Assembly: GCF_017813365.1 (NCBI RefSeq) | Contig: NZ_JAGIZA010000003.1 | Span: forward strand, 62,001-126,000 | From: Roseomonas indoligenes | Lineage (GTDB): Bacteria > Pseudomonadota > Alphaproteobacteria > Acetobacterales > Acetobacteraceae | Direction of reading: 5' to 3' | Length of the DNA: 64,000 nt | Part shown: positions 21,692 through 28,932 of the stretch, piece by piece | Position numbering within the stretch: the first letter of the stretch is position 1 | How the letters are laid out: each line of letters opens with the position of its first letter | Notes under the pieces: model-generated | Databases searched by the model: none | What the model was told of the DNA's origin: nothing | Seen by the model: the letters and a program-made list of their open reading frames with translations, nothing else | Position numbers and translations under genes: made by a program

Positions 21692-21993
21692 CGGCGCAGA
21701 GCGAGGGTGCGGGGGTGGTGAAGGGGCGCGGCGACGGGCTGAAGCTCGGCGACTACGTGACAGCGACCTGCCCTGGCGTTGACGGTCCGAGGCAGGGCGT
21801 CATCACGACGCTCAATGCCAACTGGATGATCCTTGAAGGACAGATCGGAACCTACGTCGCGAAGCGCAAAGGCGCGGTGCTGGTGCCAGACGTGAACCTC
21901 TGGGGCGATGCTTTGAAACACGTCCAGCAGGTCCGCGCCCTCCTCACCGGAGAACCCGCACGCGCCGCCCAGGTCCGCGGGGAGGAGGGGTGA
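21688..21993 (+). CDS. Hypothetical phage protein (101 aa)
   Basis: It starts at the second junction repeat. It is strand-rich: GLKLGDYVTATCPGVDGPRQ, then VITTLNANWMILEGQIGTYV, a possible SH3/KOW-type beta barrel. A short helix NLWGDALKHVQQVRALL and an acidic tail follow. The function is unknown. Confidence 0.5.
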   Translation: MTAQSEGAGVVKGRGDGLKLGDYVTATCPGVDGPRQGVITTLNANWMILEGQIGTYVAKRKGAVLVPDVNLWGDALKHVQQVRALLTGEPARAAQVRGEEG

Positions 21994-22331
21994 TGCCGAT
22001 CCGAGCCTCTGAGCGCGCCCGCTACCCGAAGGACTGGCCGGCGATCAGCAAGCGGATCCGCGAACGCTCCGGCGGGCGCTGTGAGTTCGAGGCTGACGGC
22101 GCGCGCTGCGAGGCGCTGAACGGCCAGCCGCACCCGATCACCGGCAGCAAGGTCGTGCTGACCGTGGCCCACCTGGACCACACCCCGGAGAACTGCGCCG
22201 ACGACAACCTGCTGGCGGGCTGCCAGCGCTGCCACCTCCGATACGACGCGGCGCACCACGCGGCTAACGCCGCCGCCTCTCGTCGCGCCGCCCTTCAAAC
22301 CCGAGACCTGCTCGCCCAGGAGGACCGCTGA
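21990..22331 (+). CDS. HNH endonuclease
   Basis: A 113-residue protein. The pattern RSGGRCEFEADGARCEALNG, then VVLTVAHLDHTPENCADDNL and LAGCQRCHLRYDAAHH is a complete HNH module with the zinc Cys pairs, the D/H motif and the H/N following it. It may cut phage or competitor DNA, or act with the terminase. A GTG at 21,990 and ATG at 21,993 are both usable starts; the GTG overlaps the previous stop. Confidence 0.82.
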   Translation: MMPIRASERARYPKDWPAISKRIRERSGGRCEFEADGARCEALNGQPHPITGSKVVLTVAHLDHTPENCADDNLLAGCQRCHLRYDAAHHAANAAASRRAALQTRDLLAQEDR

Positions 22332-22332
22332 C

Positions 22333-22626
22333 ATGGAGACCCGCGCCCCCACCCGCGTCCAACTATCCCGCAAGAAGGGATGGAGGATGCCGGAGAACAC
22401 GGTGAAGGTGGATCGCACCAGCCGTTGGGGGAACCCGTTCCGCGCCACAGGGCACACGCCGCAGCAGGTGGTGGATCACTACCGGCACTGGCTGGAGGTC
22501 AACCCCAGCGGCCGATGGGTGACGCAACTCGCCCGCACGGAACTACGCGGCCTCAACCTCGCCTGCTGGTGCAAGCCCGGCGCGCCCTGCCACGCCGATG
22601 TGCTGCTGGAGATTGCCAATGCCTGA
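22333..22626 (+). CDS. DUF4326 domain protein
   Basis: A 97-residue protein. VKVDRTSRWGNPFRATGH and a helix with QQVVDHYRHWLEVNPSGRW are followed by ELRGLNLACWCKPGAPCHAD and VLLEIANA. The WGNPF, CWC and CHAD elements are the DUF4326 signature of phage and plasmid genes. The function of the family is not established. It follows the HNH gene by one base. Confidence 0.78.
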   Translation: METRAPTRVQLSRKKGWRMPENTVKVDRTSRWGNPFRATGHTPQQVVDHYRHWLEVNPSGRWVTQLARTELRGLNLACWCKPGAPCHADVLLEIANA

Positions 22627-22813
22627 CATGGAGCCGACCACCCCCACCCGCGCCGATCGTATCCGGCAGGCCCTGGACGACGTGCTGATGCAGCTGACCA
22701 CGAAGGACCATCGGCCGGCGGAGCAGATCGCGGAGGACATCATCTACCGGCTGAACGAGGCCAAGAGCAGACCGCTCGCCGCGGGCACCACCAGCGGGCA
22801 GGGCGGGGAGTGA
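22619..22813 (+). CDS. Hypothetical phage protein (64 aa)
   Basis: MPDMEPTTPTRADRIRQALD and DVLMQLTTKDHRPAEQIAED define a helical, acidic protein. It overlaps the DUF4326 gene by 8 bases and the nuclease gene by the terminal ATG. It could be a small partner or inhibitor of the nuclease that follows. No family is recognised. Confidence 0.45.
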   Translation: MPDMEPTTPTRADRIRQALDDVLMQLTTKDHRPAEQIAEDIIYRLNEAKSRPLAAGTTSGQGGE

Positions 22814-23694
22814 TGGCTGTGAAGATCGAGAACCCAGGCATCTACGACATGCCAGCGGCCGACTACCACGCGGACCCGTGCCCGGAGCCGAGCCTGTCCA
22901 GCGGCATCGCGAAGCTGCTGGTGCGGCGCTCGCCCCGCCACGCCCGACATGCCCACCCTCGCCTGGGCGGCGTCACGAGGACTGCCACGGAAGCCATGGA
23001 CGCAGGTTCCATCCTCCACGGTCTGCTGCTGGGTGAGGGCGGCGACTACGTGGCTGTTGATGCCGATGACTGGCGCAGCAAGGCGGCAAAGGAGCAGCGG
23101 TCCGCCATTCGCGAGCAGGGCAAGATACCGGTCCTGGCCGATGAAATGGAGGCGCTGCACGAGGCGGCTGGCATCGCGGAAGCCGAGATGATGGACCGGC
23201 CCGACCTGCGCGCCTTCTTCAGCCCCGGCCGGTCGGAAGCGGTTCTGACCTGGCAGGATAGCGGCGTCTGGTGCCGCGCCATGGTGGATCGCCTGCCGTC
23301 CGAGGGTGGCATCTGGTTCGACCTGAAGACGACGGCGACCAGCGGTGCGCCAGAGGACTACCAGCGCACGATGATCCGAGATCACGCCTTCCAGGCAGCC
23401 TTCTATCTGCGCGGCGGCCGGGCGCTGGGCATGCGCCCCAAGGAGATGCGCTTTGTCGTGGTGGAGCGGCACCCGCCCTACGGCGTGTGCGTCATGGCCT
23501 GCGCGCCTTCCCTGCTGGCGATGGCCGAAGCCGAGGTGGAGCGCGCCATCCGGGCCTGGGGCGATTGCCTGCGGTCAGACCACTGGCCCGGCTACCTCAC
23601 TCAAACCGCCTACGTCGAAGCGCCGGCCTGGATGATGGTCGCTGAAGATGAGCGCGAGCTGCGCGAAGAGATCATGAAGGAGAACGCCCTGTGA
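22813..23694 (+). CDS. PD-(D/E)XK exonuclease, RecE/DUF3799-like
   Basis: A 293-residue protein. An N-terminal region with SLSSGIAKLLVRRSPRHARH and GSILHGLLLGEG matches the helix-rich start of phage exonucleases. The catalytic core contains SEAVLTW, VWCRAMVDRLP with Asp160, and IWFDLKTTATSG with Asp171 and Lys173, the PD-(D/E)XK triad. It processes DNA ends for recombination or repair. It is coupled to the RecA-fold ATPase gene by a GTGA overlap. The upstream GTG at 22,810 is an alternative start; the ATG at 22,813 is preferred. Confidence 0.85.
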   Translation: MAVKIENPGIYDMPAADYHADPCPEPSLSSGIAKLLVRRSPRHARHAHPRLGGVTRTATEAMDAGSILHGLLLGEGGDYVAVDADDWRSKAAKEQRSAIREQGKIPVLADEMEALHEAAGIAEAEMMDRPDLRAFFSPGRSEAVLTWQDSGVWCRAMVDRLPSEGGIWFDLKTTATSGAPEDYQRTMIRDHAFQAAFYLRGGRALGMRPKEMRFVVVERHPPYGVCVMACAPSLLAMAEAEVERAIRAWGDCLRSDHWPGYLTQTAYVEAPAWMMVAEDERELREEIMKENAL

Positions 23695-24650
23695 GCTTCA
23701 CCGTCCGCCCGGCCGTCCGGGAGAAGATTGGCCTGCTGTTCGGCATCGCGGGGGCCAGCGGCTCCGGCAAGACCTTCTCGGCGCTCATGCTCGCCAAGGG
23801 CATCGCGAACGGCACCGGCAAGATCGCCGTCATCGACACTGAGGCCGGTCGCGCCCTGCACTACGCCCCGAAGCCTGGCGAGAAGGGCGACGGGATCCGC
23901 ACCTTCGACTTCCTGCATATTGACTTCCCGCCCCCGTTCACGCCGGAACGCTACATTGAGGCAATCCGCGCCGCCGAGGGCGCCGGAGCCACGGTGATCG
24001 TTATCGACAGCATGTCGCATGAGTGGGATGGCGAGGGCGGCTGCGCCGACATGGCGGACGCGGACCCGTCCTGGAAGACGCCGAAGAAGCGCCACAAGCG
24101 TATGATGGCCCGGCTGATCCAGACCCGCACGCACCTGATCTTCTGCCTGCGCGCCCAGGAGAAAGTGAAGTTCGTCAAGAACCCGAAGACCGGCAAGAAC
24201 GACATCGTGCCCATGGGCTTCATGCCCATTTGCGAGAAGTCCTTTATGTTCGAGCTCTCTGGCTCCATGACGATGCACCCGGAGAGCCCGGGCCAGCCCC
24301 GCTACGACCTGCCGCACAAGCTTAACGACGACCTGCGCGGCATCTTCGCGGAGGGCGACCGAGTTGGCCCTGATGCCGGCAAACGCCTTCGGCTGTGGGC
24401 CGAGAGCGGCGAGGATAGGCCGCCTGTGGACCGCGTGGCTGAGGGTGTGCGCGAGCTGATCGAGCGTATTCAGGATGCGGACAGCATGGCGGCTCTGGAG
24501 GCCATTACGGCGGATCCCGAGGTGATGAAGCGCCGCGAGTGGCTGGCACAAAAGCGCATCGACTTGGCTGCCCGCGTGACCGATGCCGTGAACGCGGCCC
24601 TTGATGCCCTGAACAGCGAGGAAGAGACCCGCCAGGAGGACGCAGCATGA
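23691..24650 (+). CDS. RecA-fold phage ATPase (Sak4-like / phage nucleotide-binding protein)
   Basis: A 319-residue protein from a GTG. Walker A GASGSGKT is at residues 21-28. A sensor-type VIDTEAGRALHYAPKPGEKG and Walker B VIVIDSMSHEWDGEGG near 103-116 follow. The C-terminal 100 residues are helical. The pairing with the exonuclease gene resembles exonuclease plus annealing-protein modules; Sak4-type ATPases are one known class. It probably coats or remodels single-stranded DNA. Neighbour and motif evidence is good but the exact subfamily is uncertain. Confidence 0.75.
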   Translation: MSFTVRPAVREKIGLLFGIAGASGSGKTFSALMLAKGIANGTGKIAVIDTEAGRALHYAPKPGEKGDGIRTFDFLHIDFPPPFTPERYIEAIRAAEGAGATVIVIDSMSHEWDGEGGCADMADADPSWKTPKKRHKRMMARLIQTRTHLIFCLRAQEKVKFVKNPKTGKNDIVPMGFMPICEKSFMFELSGSMTMHPESPGQPRYDLPHKLNDDLRGIFAEGDRVGPDAGKRLRLWAESGEDRPPVDRVAEGVRELIERIQDADSMAALEAITADPEVMKRREWLAQKRIDLAARVTDAVNAALDALNSEEETRQEDAA

Positions 24651-24697
24651 CCGAGGCGGATCGGGTGGTGAAGGCGCTGGGGATGGGAGAGGGGTGA
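24647..24697 (+). CDS. Micro-ORF of 16 codons
   Basis: ATG overlaps the ATPase stop (ATGA), and TGA overlaps the next ATG (TGATG). It would encode MTEADRVVKALGMGEG. Like the micro-ORF at 20,263 it ends in a purine-rich block (GGGAGAGGGGTGATG) that carries the next ribosome binding site. It may act only as a coupling element. Confidence 0.35.
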   Translation: MTEADRVVKALGMGEG

Positions 24698-25011
24698 TGG
24701 GACGTATTACGATCGACGGGCGCACGTTCACGGGCCGCTCCGTCAGCATCATCAACGGCCGGGTGACGGTGGATGGCGTGCCTCAGGACGGCACCCTCTC
24801 GGGCGTAGTGGAAATTCGAGTTGTGGAGGGCGTGCTGGGCGAGTTGCGGACCGATGCCGCCGTGAACTGCGGAACGGTCCAGGGCAGCGTTCAAGCAGGC
24901 GGTTCCGTCAACTGCGATGACGTGGGCGGCAACGTAAGCGCGGGCGGCTCGGTAAATTGCGATGCCGTCCGGGGCTCGGTGAACGCTGGAGGAAGTGTCC
25001 GCCATGGCTAA
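24697..25011 (+). CDS. Bactofilin-like repeat protein
   Basis: A 104-residue protein. The N-terminal half, MGRITIDGRTFTGRSVSIIN and GRVTVDGVPQDGTLSG, is strand-rich. The C-terminal half has three repeats of about 16-17 residues: VNCGTVQGSVQAGGS, VNCDDVGGNVSAGGS, VNCDAVRGSVNAGGS. Regular Val/Cys/Gly periodicity indicates a right-handed beta-helix such as bactofilin or polymer-forming proteins. It has a Cys in each turn. It may form a filament or scaffold. An in-frame GTG three bases earlier is possible. Confidence 0.65.
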   Translation: MGRITIDGRTFTGRSVSIINGRVTVDGVPQDGTLSGVVEIRVVEGVLGELRTDAAVNCGTVQGSVQAGGSVNCDDVGGNVSAGGSVNCDAVRGSVNAGGSVRHG

Positions 25012-25393
25012 TCAGACCGCCCCGCACCCCCCGCCCGCCGAAGCCGTGATGGCGCGGGCGATTGAGAACGGGAACACCGCGCAGCACGGGCTGACCTGGG
25101 GCGACTGTCAAGCGCGGGCTCGGGCCGCCCTCACCGCCCTCCACGACGCCGGGTACGAGCTGACCCAGGGCTGGCAGCCGATCGAAGGCGCGCCAAGAGA
25201 TGGTACGGAGGTTCTGCTCTGCTCCCCGCGTTGGAGAGGCGGCCCCCTTGTGGCCGCTGGCCGCTACCATGTCGAAGGAGCGCCGTTTGCTCATCTGAGC
25301 CAATGGCGCGACGCATTTGGAAGTTGGGTAGAGCCGACACACTGGAAGCCCCTCGGCCCACTTCCCAACCCGGAGGCCCGCGATGCCGAGTGA
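25004..25393 (+). CDS. DUF551-like phage protein (129 aa)
   Basis: The start at 25,004 is chosen because GGAGG lies 12 bases before it. The C-terminal part contains WQPIEGAPRDGTEVLLCSPR, a Trp-rich core and PTHWKPLGPLPNP. This pattern is common in DUF551-type phage proteins of unknown function. The N-terminus is Ala-rich and helical. Confidence 0.6.
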   Translation: MANQTAPHPPPAEAVMARAIENGNTAQHGLTWGDCQARARAALTALHDAGYELTQGWQPIEGAPRDGTEVLLCSPRWRGGPLVAAGRYHVEGAPFAHLSQWRDAFGSWVEPTHWKPLGPLPNPEARDAE

Positions 25394-25832
25394 GAAGGGC
25401 TGGGAGGGGGTGGTGGGGGTGCCGGCGGGGGCATTCCGCTTCGCCTCCGAGCATGGATGCATGCTGGCATCCCTGTCGCGCGACGGCGTGGCGCAGTTTC
25501 ACTGGACAGCAATCGAGCAAGCCGCCGCCATGGAAATGAGGGGGCCGGCGGACGCCACGGCGATTGCCATGGCCAAACTGTTGCTCGCGGCCCGAGAACA
25601 GGAGCGCACCCAAGTCGCCGCCCGGCTCGCGGAGGCTCGGAAGGCGGCGCTGGAGGAGGCGGCGGTGCGGGTGGAGGGAATGCGCGACTGGCATTCCGAG
25701 AAGAAGGACGCAGCCGAACGGATGGACCTGCACGAGCCGTATCTGCGCTACCACCAGCGGATCGTAGCGTTTGAAGACGCCATTGACGCCATCCGCCAGC
25801 GAGGCCGCGCCGATCAGCAGGGGGAGGGGTAG
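25383..25832 (+). CDS. Hypothetical coiled-coil phage protein (149 aa)
   Basis: It starts MPSEKGWEGVVGVPAGAFRF and continues with a long helical section: KLLLAAREQERTQVAARLAE, then ARKAALEEAAVRVEGMRDWH. The heptad pattern suggests a coiled coil. The C-terminus is DAIDAIRQRGRADQQGEG. It overlaps the preceding gene by 11 bases. No family is recognised. Confidence 0.5.
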   Translation: MPSEKGWEGVVGVPAGAFRFASEHGCMLASLSRDGVAQFHWTAIEQAAAMEMRGPADATAIAMAKLLLAAREQERTQVAARLAEARKAALEEAAVRVEGMRDWHSEKKDAAERMDLHEPYLRYHQRIVAFEDAIDAIRQRGRADQQGEG

Positions 25833-26099
25833 ATGGGAAAGATCGACCCCAGCGCGCCACTGTCCAAGCACACGATGCGCTTCGTATCGGCATACCTGCG
25901 CATCGGCGCCGACCGATCCGAGCGGGAGGCGATGGTCTTGAGGCATAATGCGGCGGGCCTCACGGACCCGTCCGCCACTCTTCGTCACGCCCGCAAAGAG
26001 GAGGGCAAGGCTGCGCGGCTACGGAGCGGATCCGACTACTTCCGGCGCCTCGCGACCACCACGCGCCCGCCGGCCAGCGAGGGAGGGGAGGCGAAGTGA
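25833..26099 (+). CDS. Hypothetical phage protein (88 aa)
   Basis: It begins MGKIDPSAPLSKHTMRFVSA and contains GADRSEREAMVLRHNAAGLT and a basic C-terminal half with KGARLRSGSD-like composition. It follows a GGGGAGGGGTAG stop-start junction with no gap. No family is recognised; helical throughout. Confidence 0.45.
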   Translation: MGKIDPSAPLSKHTMRFVSAYLRIGADRSEREAMVLRHNAAGLTDPSATLRHARKEEGKAARLRSGSDYFRRLATTTRPPASEGGEAK

Positions 26100-26326
26100 G
26101 AACGAACCCTGAGACGATAGCCGCGCTCGTCGCCAAGGCGCCAAACGGTCTGCAGCCCTTCATCCTCATTGCCGCCGCCAGGAAGTTCGGCATGACGCCC
26201 GGTGAGGCCCGTCGAGCCGTGCAAACCGCCCTCGATAAAGGGCTGGTGCACTTTGGCCCACGAATGGAGCTTCAGCCCGGCTCTCTGTGGACCACCCCCG
26301 CGCCCGTGGTGGAGGGGGAGCCATGA
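26096..26326 (+). CDS. Winged-helix-like phage protein (76 aa)
   Basis: It is read from a GTG overlapping the upstream stop. PETIAALVAKAPNGLQPFIL and AARKFGMTPGEARRAVQTAL form a helix-turn-helix, and DKGLVHFGPRMELQPG is a possible wing. It could be a DNA-binding regulator. The function is unknown. Confidence 0.5.
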   Translation: MRTNPETIAALVAKAPNGLQPFILIAAARKFGMTPGEARRAVQTALDKGLVHFGPRMELQPGSLWTTPAPVVEGEP

Positions 26327-26493
26327 GCGATCCGCGAGAGGTGCGGAAGGCCGCGATGGAAGATGCCGCCAAGATCTGCGACAGCATGGTGAAGACCATC
26401 CTCTTCATCCATCCGGAGAAGGAGAAGGATCCGGCGGTTGTCTACCTGCGCGCGGCAGCCCAGACGATCCGTGAGGTGGCCGGCTATGCCTGA
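26323..26493 (+). CDS. Hypothetical phage protein (56 aa)
   Basis: It starts by an ATGA overlap after a GGAGGGGGAG block. MSDPREVRKAAMEDAAKICD and MVKTILFIHPEKEKDPAVVY make a small helical protein. The pattern of a charged helix then a strand resembles other phage accessory genes in the operon. The function is unknown. Confidence 0.45.
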   Translation: MSDPREVRKAAMEDAAKICDSMVKTILFIHPEKEKDPAVVYLRAAAQTIREVAGYA

Positions 26494-26731
26494 CCTCACC
26501 CTCAACGACCTAACCCGCGAGCAGCAGCACGCACTGCGCGAGTGGCCGTCTGGGTGGGACCGGTGCGCCACAGAGGAGGAGATGGAGAAGCAGTTCGGAC
26601 GCGGTTCCGGTCTGTTGGTCCGGTCTGGGGCCGAAAGGCACGGCCTCTACACCTTCAAGCTATCCCGATTGGGGCGGTTCCTCTGGGGGCTGGAACGAGG
26701 GTCGTTTGCGATCAGGGCTGCCGATGCCTGA
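26486..26731 (+). CDS. Distant paralogue of the small winged-helix family (81 aa)
   Basis: LNDLTREQQHALREWPSGWD lines up with LTPAQxRALxWLPGDG of the three tandem copies at 5,669-6,351, and YTFKLSRLGRFLWGLERG with their C-terminal W-R-L-T-x-x-G-x-A-L block. The similarity is by eye only. Start 26,486 overlaps the previous gene by 8 bases. It is on the other arm from its relatives. Confidence 0.5.
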   Translation: MPDLTLNDLTREQQHALREWPSGWDRCATEEEMEKQFGRGSGLLVRSGAERHGLYTFKLSRLGRFLWGLERGSFAIRAADA

Positions 26732-27074
26732 AGGCTCCCTCCCTCCCCGCGTCCGTGCCGAATGGGTGGCTGAGCAGACCACCCTCTCCGTCCGAAAGGT
26801 ACAGGAGCTGGCCGCCGCCGGCCGCCTGGAAGGCGCTGCCAAGCTGAGCGGCGTCTGGACCTTCGACCCCATTAAGATCCGCGAGTGGATCGCGGCTGAG
26901 GAACGCAAAGCATGGCGAGGACGCCTCGCAACCTATACCTCCGCGGAGACACGTGGTGGGGTCGGACCAAGATTGCCGGCCAGCAGTACCGATGCAGCCT
27001 ACGAACGTCTGATCCGCGGGAAGCGGCGCGCCTCTTCAAGGCTTGGCGGAAGCGCCTCGTCCGCGAGACCCTAG
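26724..27074 (+). CDS. Excisionase-like HTH protein overlapping the integrase
   Basis: A 116-residue protein. The N-terminal 65 residues contain RVRAEWVAEQTTLSVRKVQE and LAAAGRLEGAAKLSGVWTFD and IKIREWIA, a MerR/Xis winged helix. The C-terminal part (AYERLIRGKRRASSR) overlaps the integrase start by 163 bases in another frame. Phage excisionases of this type bind att arms. The overlap suggests the Xis-integrase pair is made at a fixed ratio. The C-terminal tail may be a genuine conserved segment or simply frame overlap. Confidence 0.65.
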   Translation: MPEGSLPPRVRAEWVAEQTTLSVRKVQELAAAGRLEGAAKLSGVWTFDPIKIREWIAAEERKAWRGRLATYTSAETRGGVGPRLPASSTDAAYERLIRGKRRASSRLGGSASSARP

Positions 27075-27988
27075 GAGACCCGGACGCGCCGACCTTCAAG
27101 GAGGCGGTGCTCCGCTGGGCCAAGGAGGTTCTGCCCGGCGCCGTGAAGCCCGCCGTCGCCACACGCTACCTCGCCAGCATCGGGCAGCTCGACGCGATCT
27201 TCGGCGCCCTCCGCATGGACCAGATCACGCCGCAGACCGTGGCGGCCTATGTGAGCGCCAGGACCGGCAAGGTGACGAACGCCACCATTCGGCGCGACCT
27301 GACGGCCCTCTCCCGTCTCATGGCGGCCTGCGTGTCCTGGGGCTGGCGTACGGACAACCCGGCCAGCGCCTACGACCGGTCCATGGTCCGGGAGAAGCGG
27401 GACCCCATCACCCTGCCCGGGGACCGGGAGTGGCATCTTCTGCTGGCGGAAGCGCCGGAGGAGATAAGGCGGATCCTGCGCCTGCTGGACGCGACGGGGT
27501 TCCGGAGCAAGGAGGGGGAAGACCTGCGCGGTGAGCAGGTGGACAAGGCCCGGGGGCAGATCACCCTCAGCATCACCAAGACGATGCGGCGCCGGGTGGT
27601 GAACTGGCGCACCCCTGGCGGCGACGCCACGCCCCTGCTGGCCGACGCTCCGCGGACGGGCCGGCTGTTCCGGGCCTACCCGAACTTCTCATCCAACGTC
27701 GGCCAGGTCATGCGCCGCATTGAGCGTCAGGAGCAGAAGGCGGGGCGGGAATTCCGGCGGTTCCGGGTCCATGACCTCCGGCATCGTTTCGCCGTCCGGT
27801 GGCTCAAGGAGGGCGGCAACATCTACAGCCTGTCCAATCACCTGGGGCACACATCGGTGAAGACCACCGAGATCTACCTCGATCACCTCACGGAACAAGA
27901 ACGGGGGGTGGCACAAAAAGGGACACAGACGGCGCCTGAACGTGTCGAATCCCCCAGCGCCAAGGGCGATCTGGAGGATGCAGATTAG
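26912..27988 (+). CDS. Tyrosine site-specific integrase
   Basis: A 358-residue protein. An N-terminal arm-binding/core domain is followed by the catalytic domain with Arg198 (TGFRSKEGEDL), His287 and Arg290 in RVHDLRHRFA, His313 in NHLGHTSVKTTE and the nucleophile Tyr322 in EIYLDHL. It directs insertion and excision at the attachment site. The gene stops 20 bases before a tRNA-Ser gene, the usual att arrangement. All catalytic residues are present, so it is likely functional. Confidence 0.95.
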   Translation: MARTPRNLYLRGDTWWGRTKIAGQQYRCSLRTSDPREAARLFKAWRKRLVRETLGDPDAPTFKEAVLRWAKEVLPGAVKPAVATRYLASIGQLDAIFGALRMDQITPQTVAAYVSARTGKVTNATIRRDLTALSRLMAACVSWGWRTDNPASAYDRSMVREKRDPITLPGDREWHLLLAEAPEEIRRILRLLDATGFRSKEGEDLRGEQVDKARGQITLSITKTMRRRVVNWRTPGGDATPLLADAPRTGRLFRAYPNFSSNVGQVMRRIERQEQKAGREFRRFRVHDLRHRFAVRWLKEGGNIYSLSNHLGHTSVKTTEIYLDHLTEQERGVAQKGTQTAPERVESPSAKGDLEDAD

Positions 27989-28008
27989 CTAGGAAATGCG
28001 GGAGTAAA

Positions 28009-28101
28009 TGGCGGAGGGGATGGGATTCGAACCCACGATAGGACTTGACATCCTATAACGGTTTAGCAAACCGCCGCCTTCGGCCACTCGGCCACCCCTC
28101 C
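28009..28101 (-). tRNA. tRNA-Ser (anticodon GCU)
   Basis: The minus strand folds into a class II tRNA: acceptor GGAGGGG/CCCCTCC, discriminator G, encoded CCA, anticodon loop TTGCTAA with anticodon GCT, a long variable arm TATAGGATGTCAAGTCCTAT and the T-loop TTCGAAT. The 3' end points to the integrase, and it is the likely bacterial attachment site of the prophage. The other attachment copy must lie left of position 1. Confidence 0.95.
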
Positions 28102-28137
28102 GCAGGAGTGGAAGTCAACACGGCGTTGCAGGCGCCG

Positions 28138-28166
28138 CTTCTAGCCGGCCCCTGCCCCGCCGTCAA
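28138..28166 (-). promoter_or_regulatory. Promoter of the tRNA-Ser gene
   Basis: On the minus strand TTGACG (28,166-28,161) and TAGAAG (28,143-28,138) are exactly 17 bases apart. The expected start is about 30 bases before the tRNA 5' end. The fit to a sigma70-type promoter is good. Confidence 0.55.
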
Positions 28167-28176
28167 ACCTCCCCGA

Positions 28177-28806
28177 TCAGGAAAGTGCCACCTCGAAGCC
28201 GCGCTTCACCCCGGGGCGGGCCATCATCCGCTCGTACCAGGCCGCCACGTTGGGCAGGTCGTCGAAGGGCACCTGGTGCCGCTCATGCCGCCAGGCCCAT
28301 CCGATGATCGCGAAATCGGCCACGCTCGGTTCCCCCTCGGTCGCGACGAATTCACGGCCCGCGAGCCTTTTCTCCAGCACGCCGTAGAGCCGCCGCGTCT
28401 CCTTGCCGTAGCGCGCCAGACCGTAGTCCTTCGCAGGCCCGTCCGGCTGCATCAGGAAGTGGTGCACCTGCCCGGGCATCGGCCCGAAGCCGCCCATCTG
28501 CCACATCAGCCACTCCAGCACCGGCACCCGCGCGCGCAGGTCCACCGGCAGGAACCGACCGTTCTTCTCGCCGAGATAGAGCAGGATGGCTCCCGACTCG
28601 AAGATGCTCATCGGGCTTCCGCCCGGCCCCTCGTCGTCCACGATGGCCGGGATCCGGTTATTCGGGCTGATCGCCAGGAACTCCGGCCGGAACTGCTCAT
28701 CCTTGCCGATGTTCACGGTCTTCACCGTATAGGGCAGCCCCATCTCCTCCAGCGCCACGCTGATCTTTCGCCCGTTCGGCGTGTTCCAGGTGTGCAGCGT
28801 GATCAT
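28177..28806 (-). CDS. Glutathione S-transferase family protein
   Basis: A 209-residue protein of the GST superfamily. The thioredoxin-like N-domain begins MITLHTWNTPNGRKISVALE and carries EFLAISPNNRIPAIVDDEGP and SIFESGAILLYLGEK, the glutathione-binding SNAIL/TRAC-like element. The all-helical C-domain contains GGFGPMPGQVHHFL and FAIIGWAWRHERHQVPFDDL. The features match the Nu/YfcG-type or Ure2p-like GSTs, which detoxify or reduce substrates. It is divergent from the P450 gene, with about 125 bases between. Confidence 0.93.
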   Translation of the reverse strand: MITLHTWNTPNGRKISVALEEMGLPYTVKTVNIGKDEQFRPEFLAISPNNRIPAIVDDEGPGGSPMSIFESGAILLYLGEKNGRFLPVDLRARVPVLEWLMWQMGGFGPMPGQVHHFLMQPDGPAKDYGLARYGKETRRLYGVLEKRLAGREFVATEGEPSVADFAIIGWAWRHERHQVPFDDLPNVAAWYERMMARPGVKRGFEVALS

Positions 28807-28932
28807 CCGCGCTCTCCATCCATCCCCCCGCAGGGCAGATGCCGCGGGCGCGGCAGCATCGCCCCGTGCCACCGCGATGAGAAGCCGCCCGGCCTGGAAC
28901 CCGGGCCCGGCCGGGACGATATCCCCGGTGCC

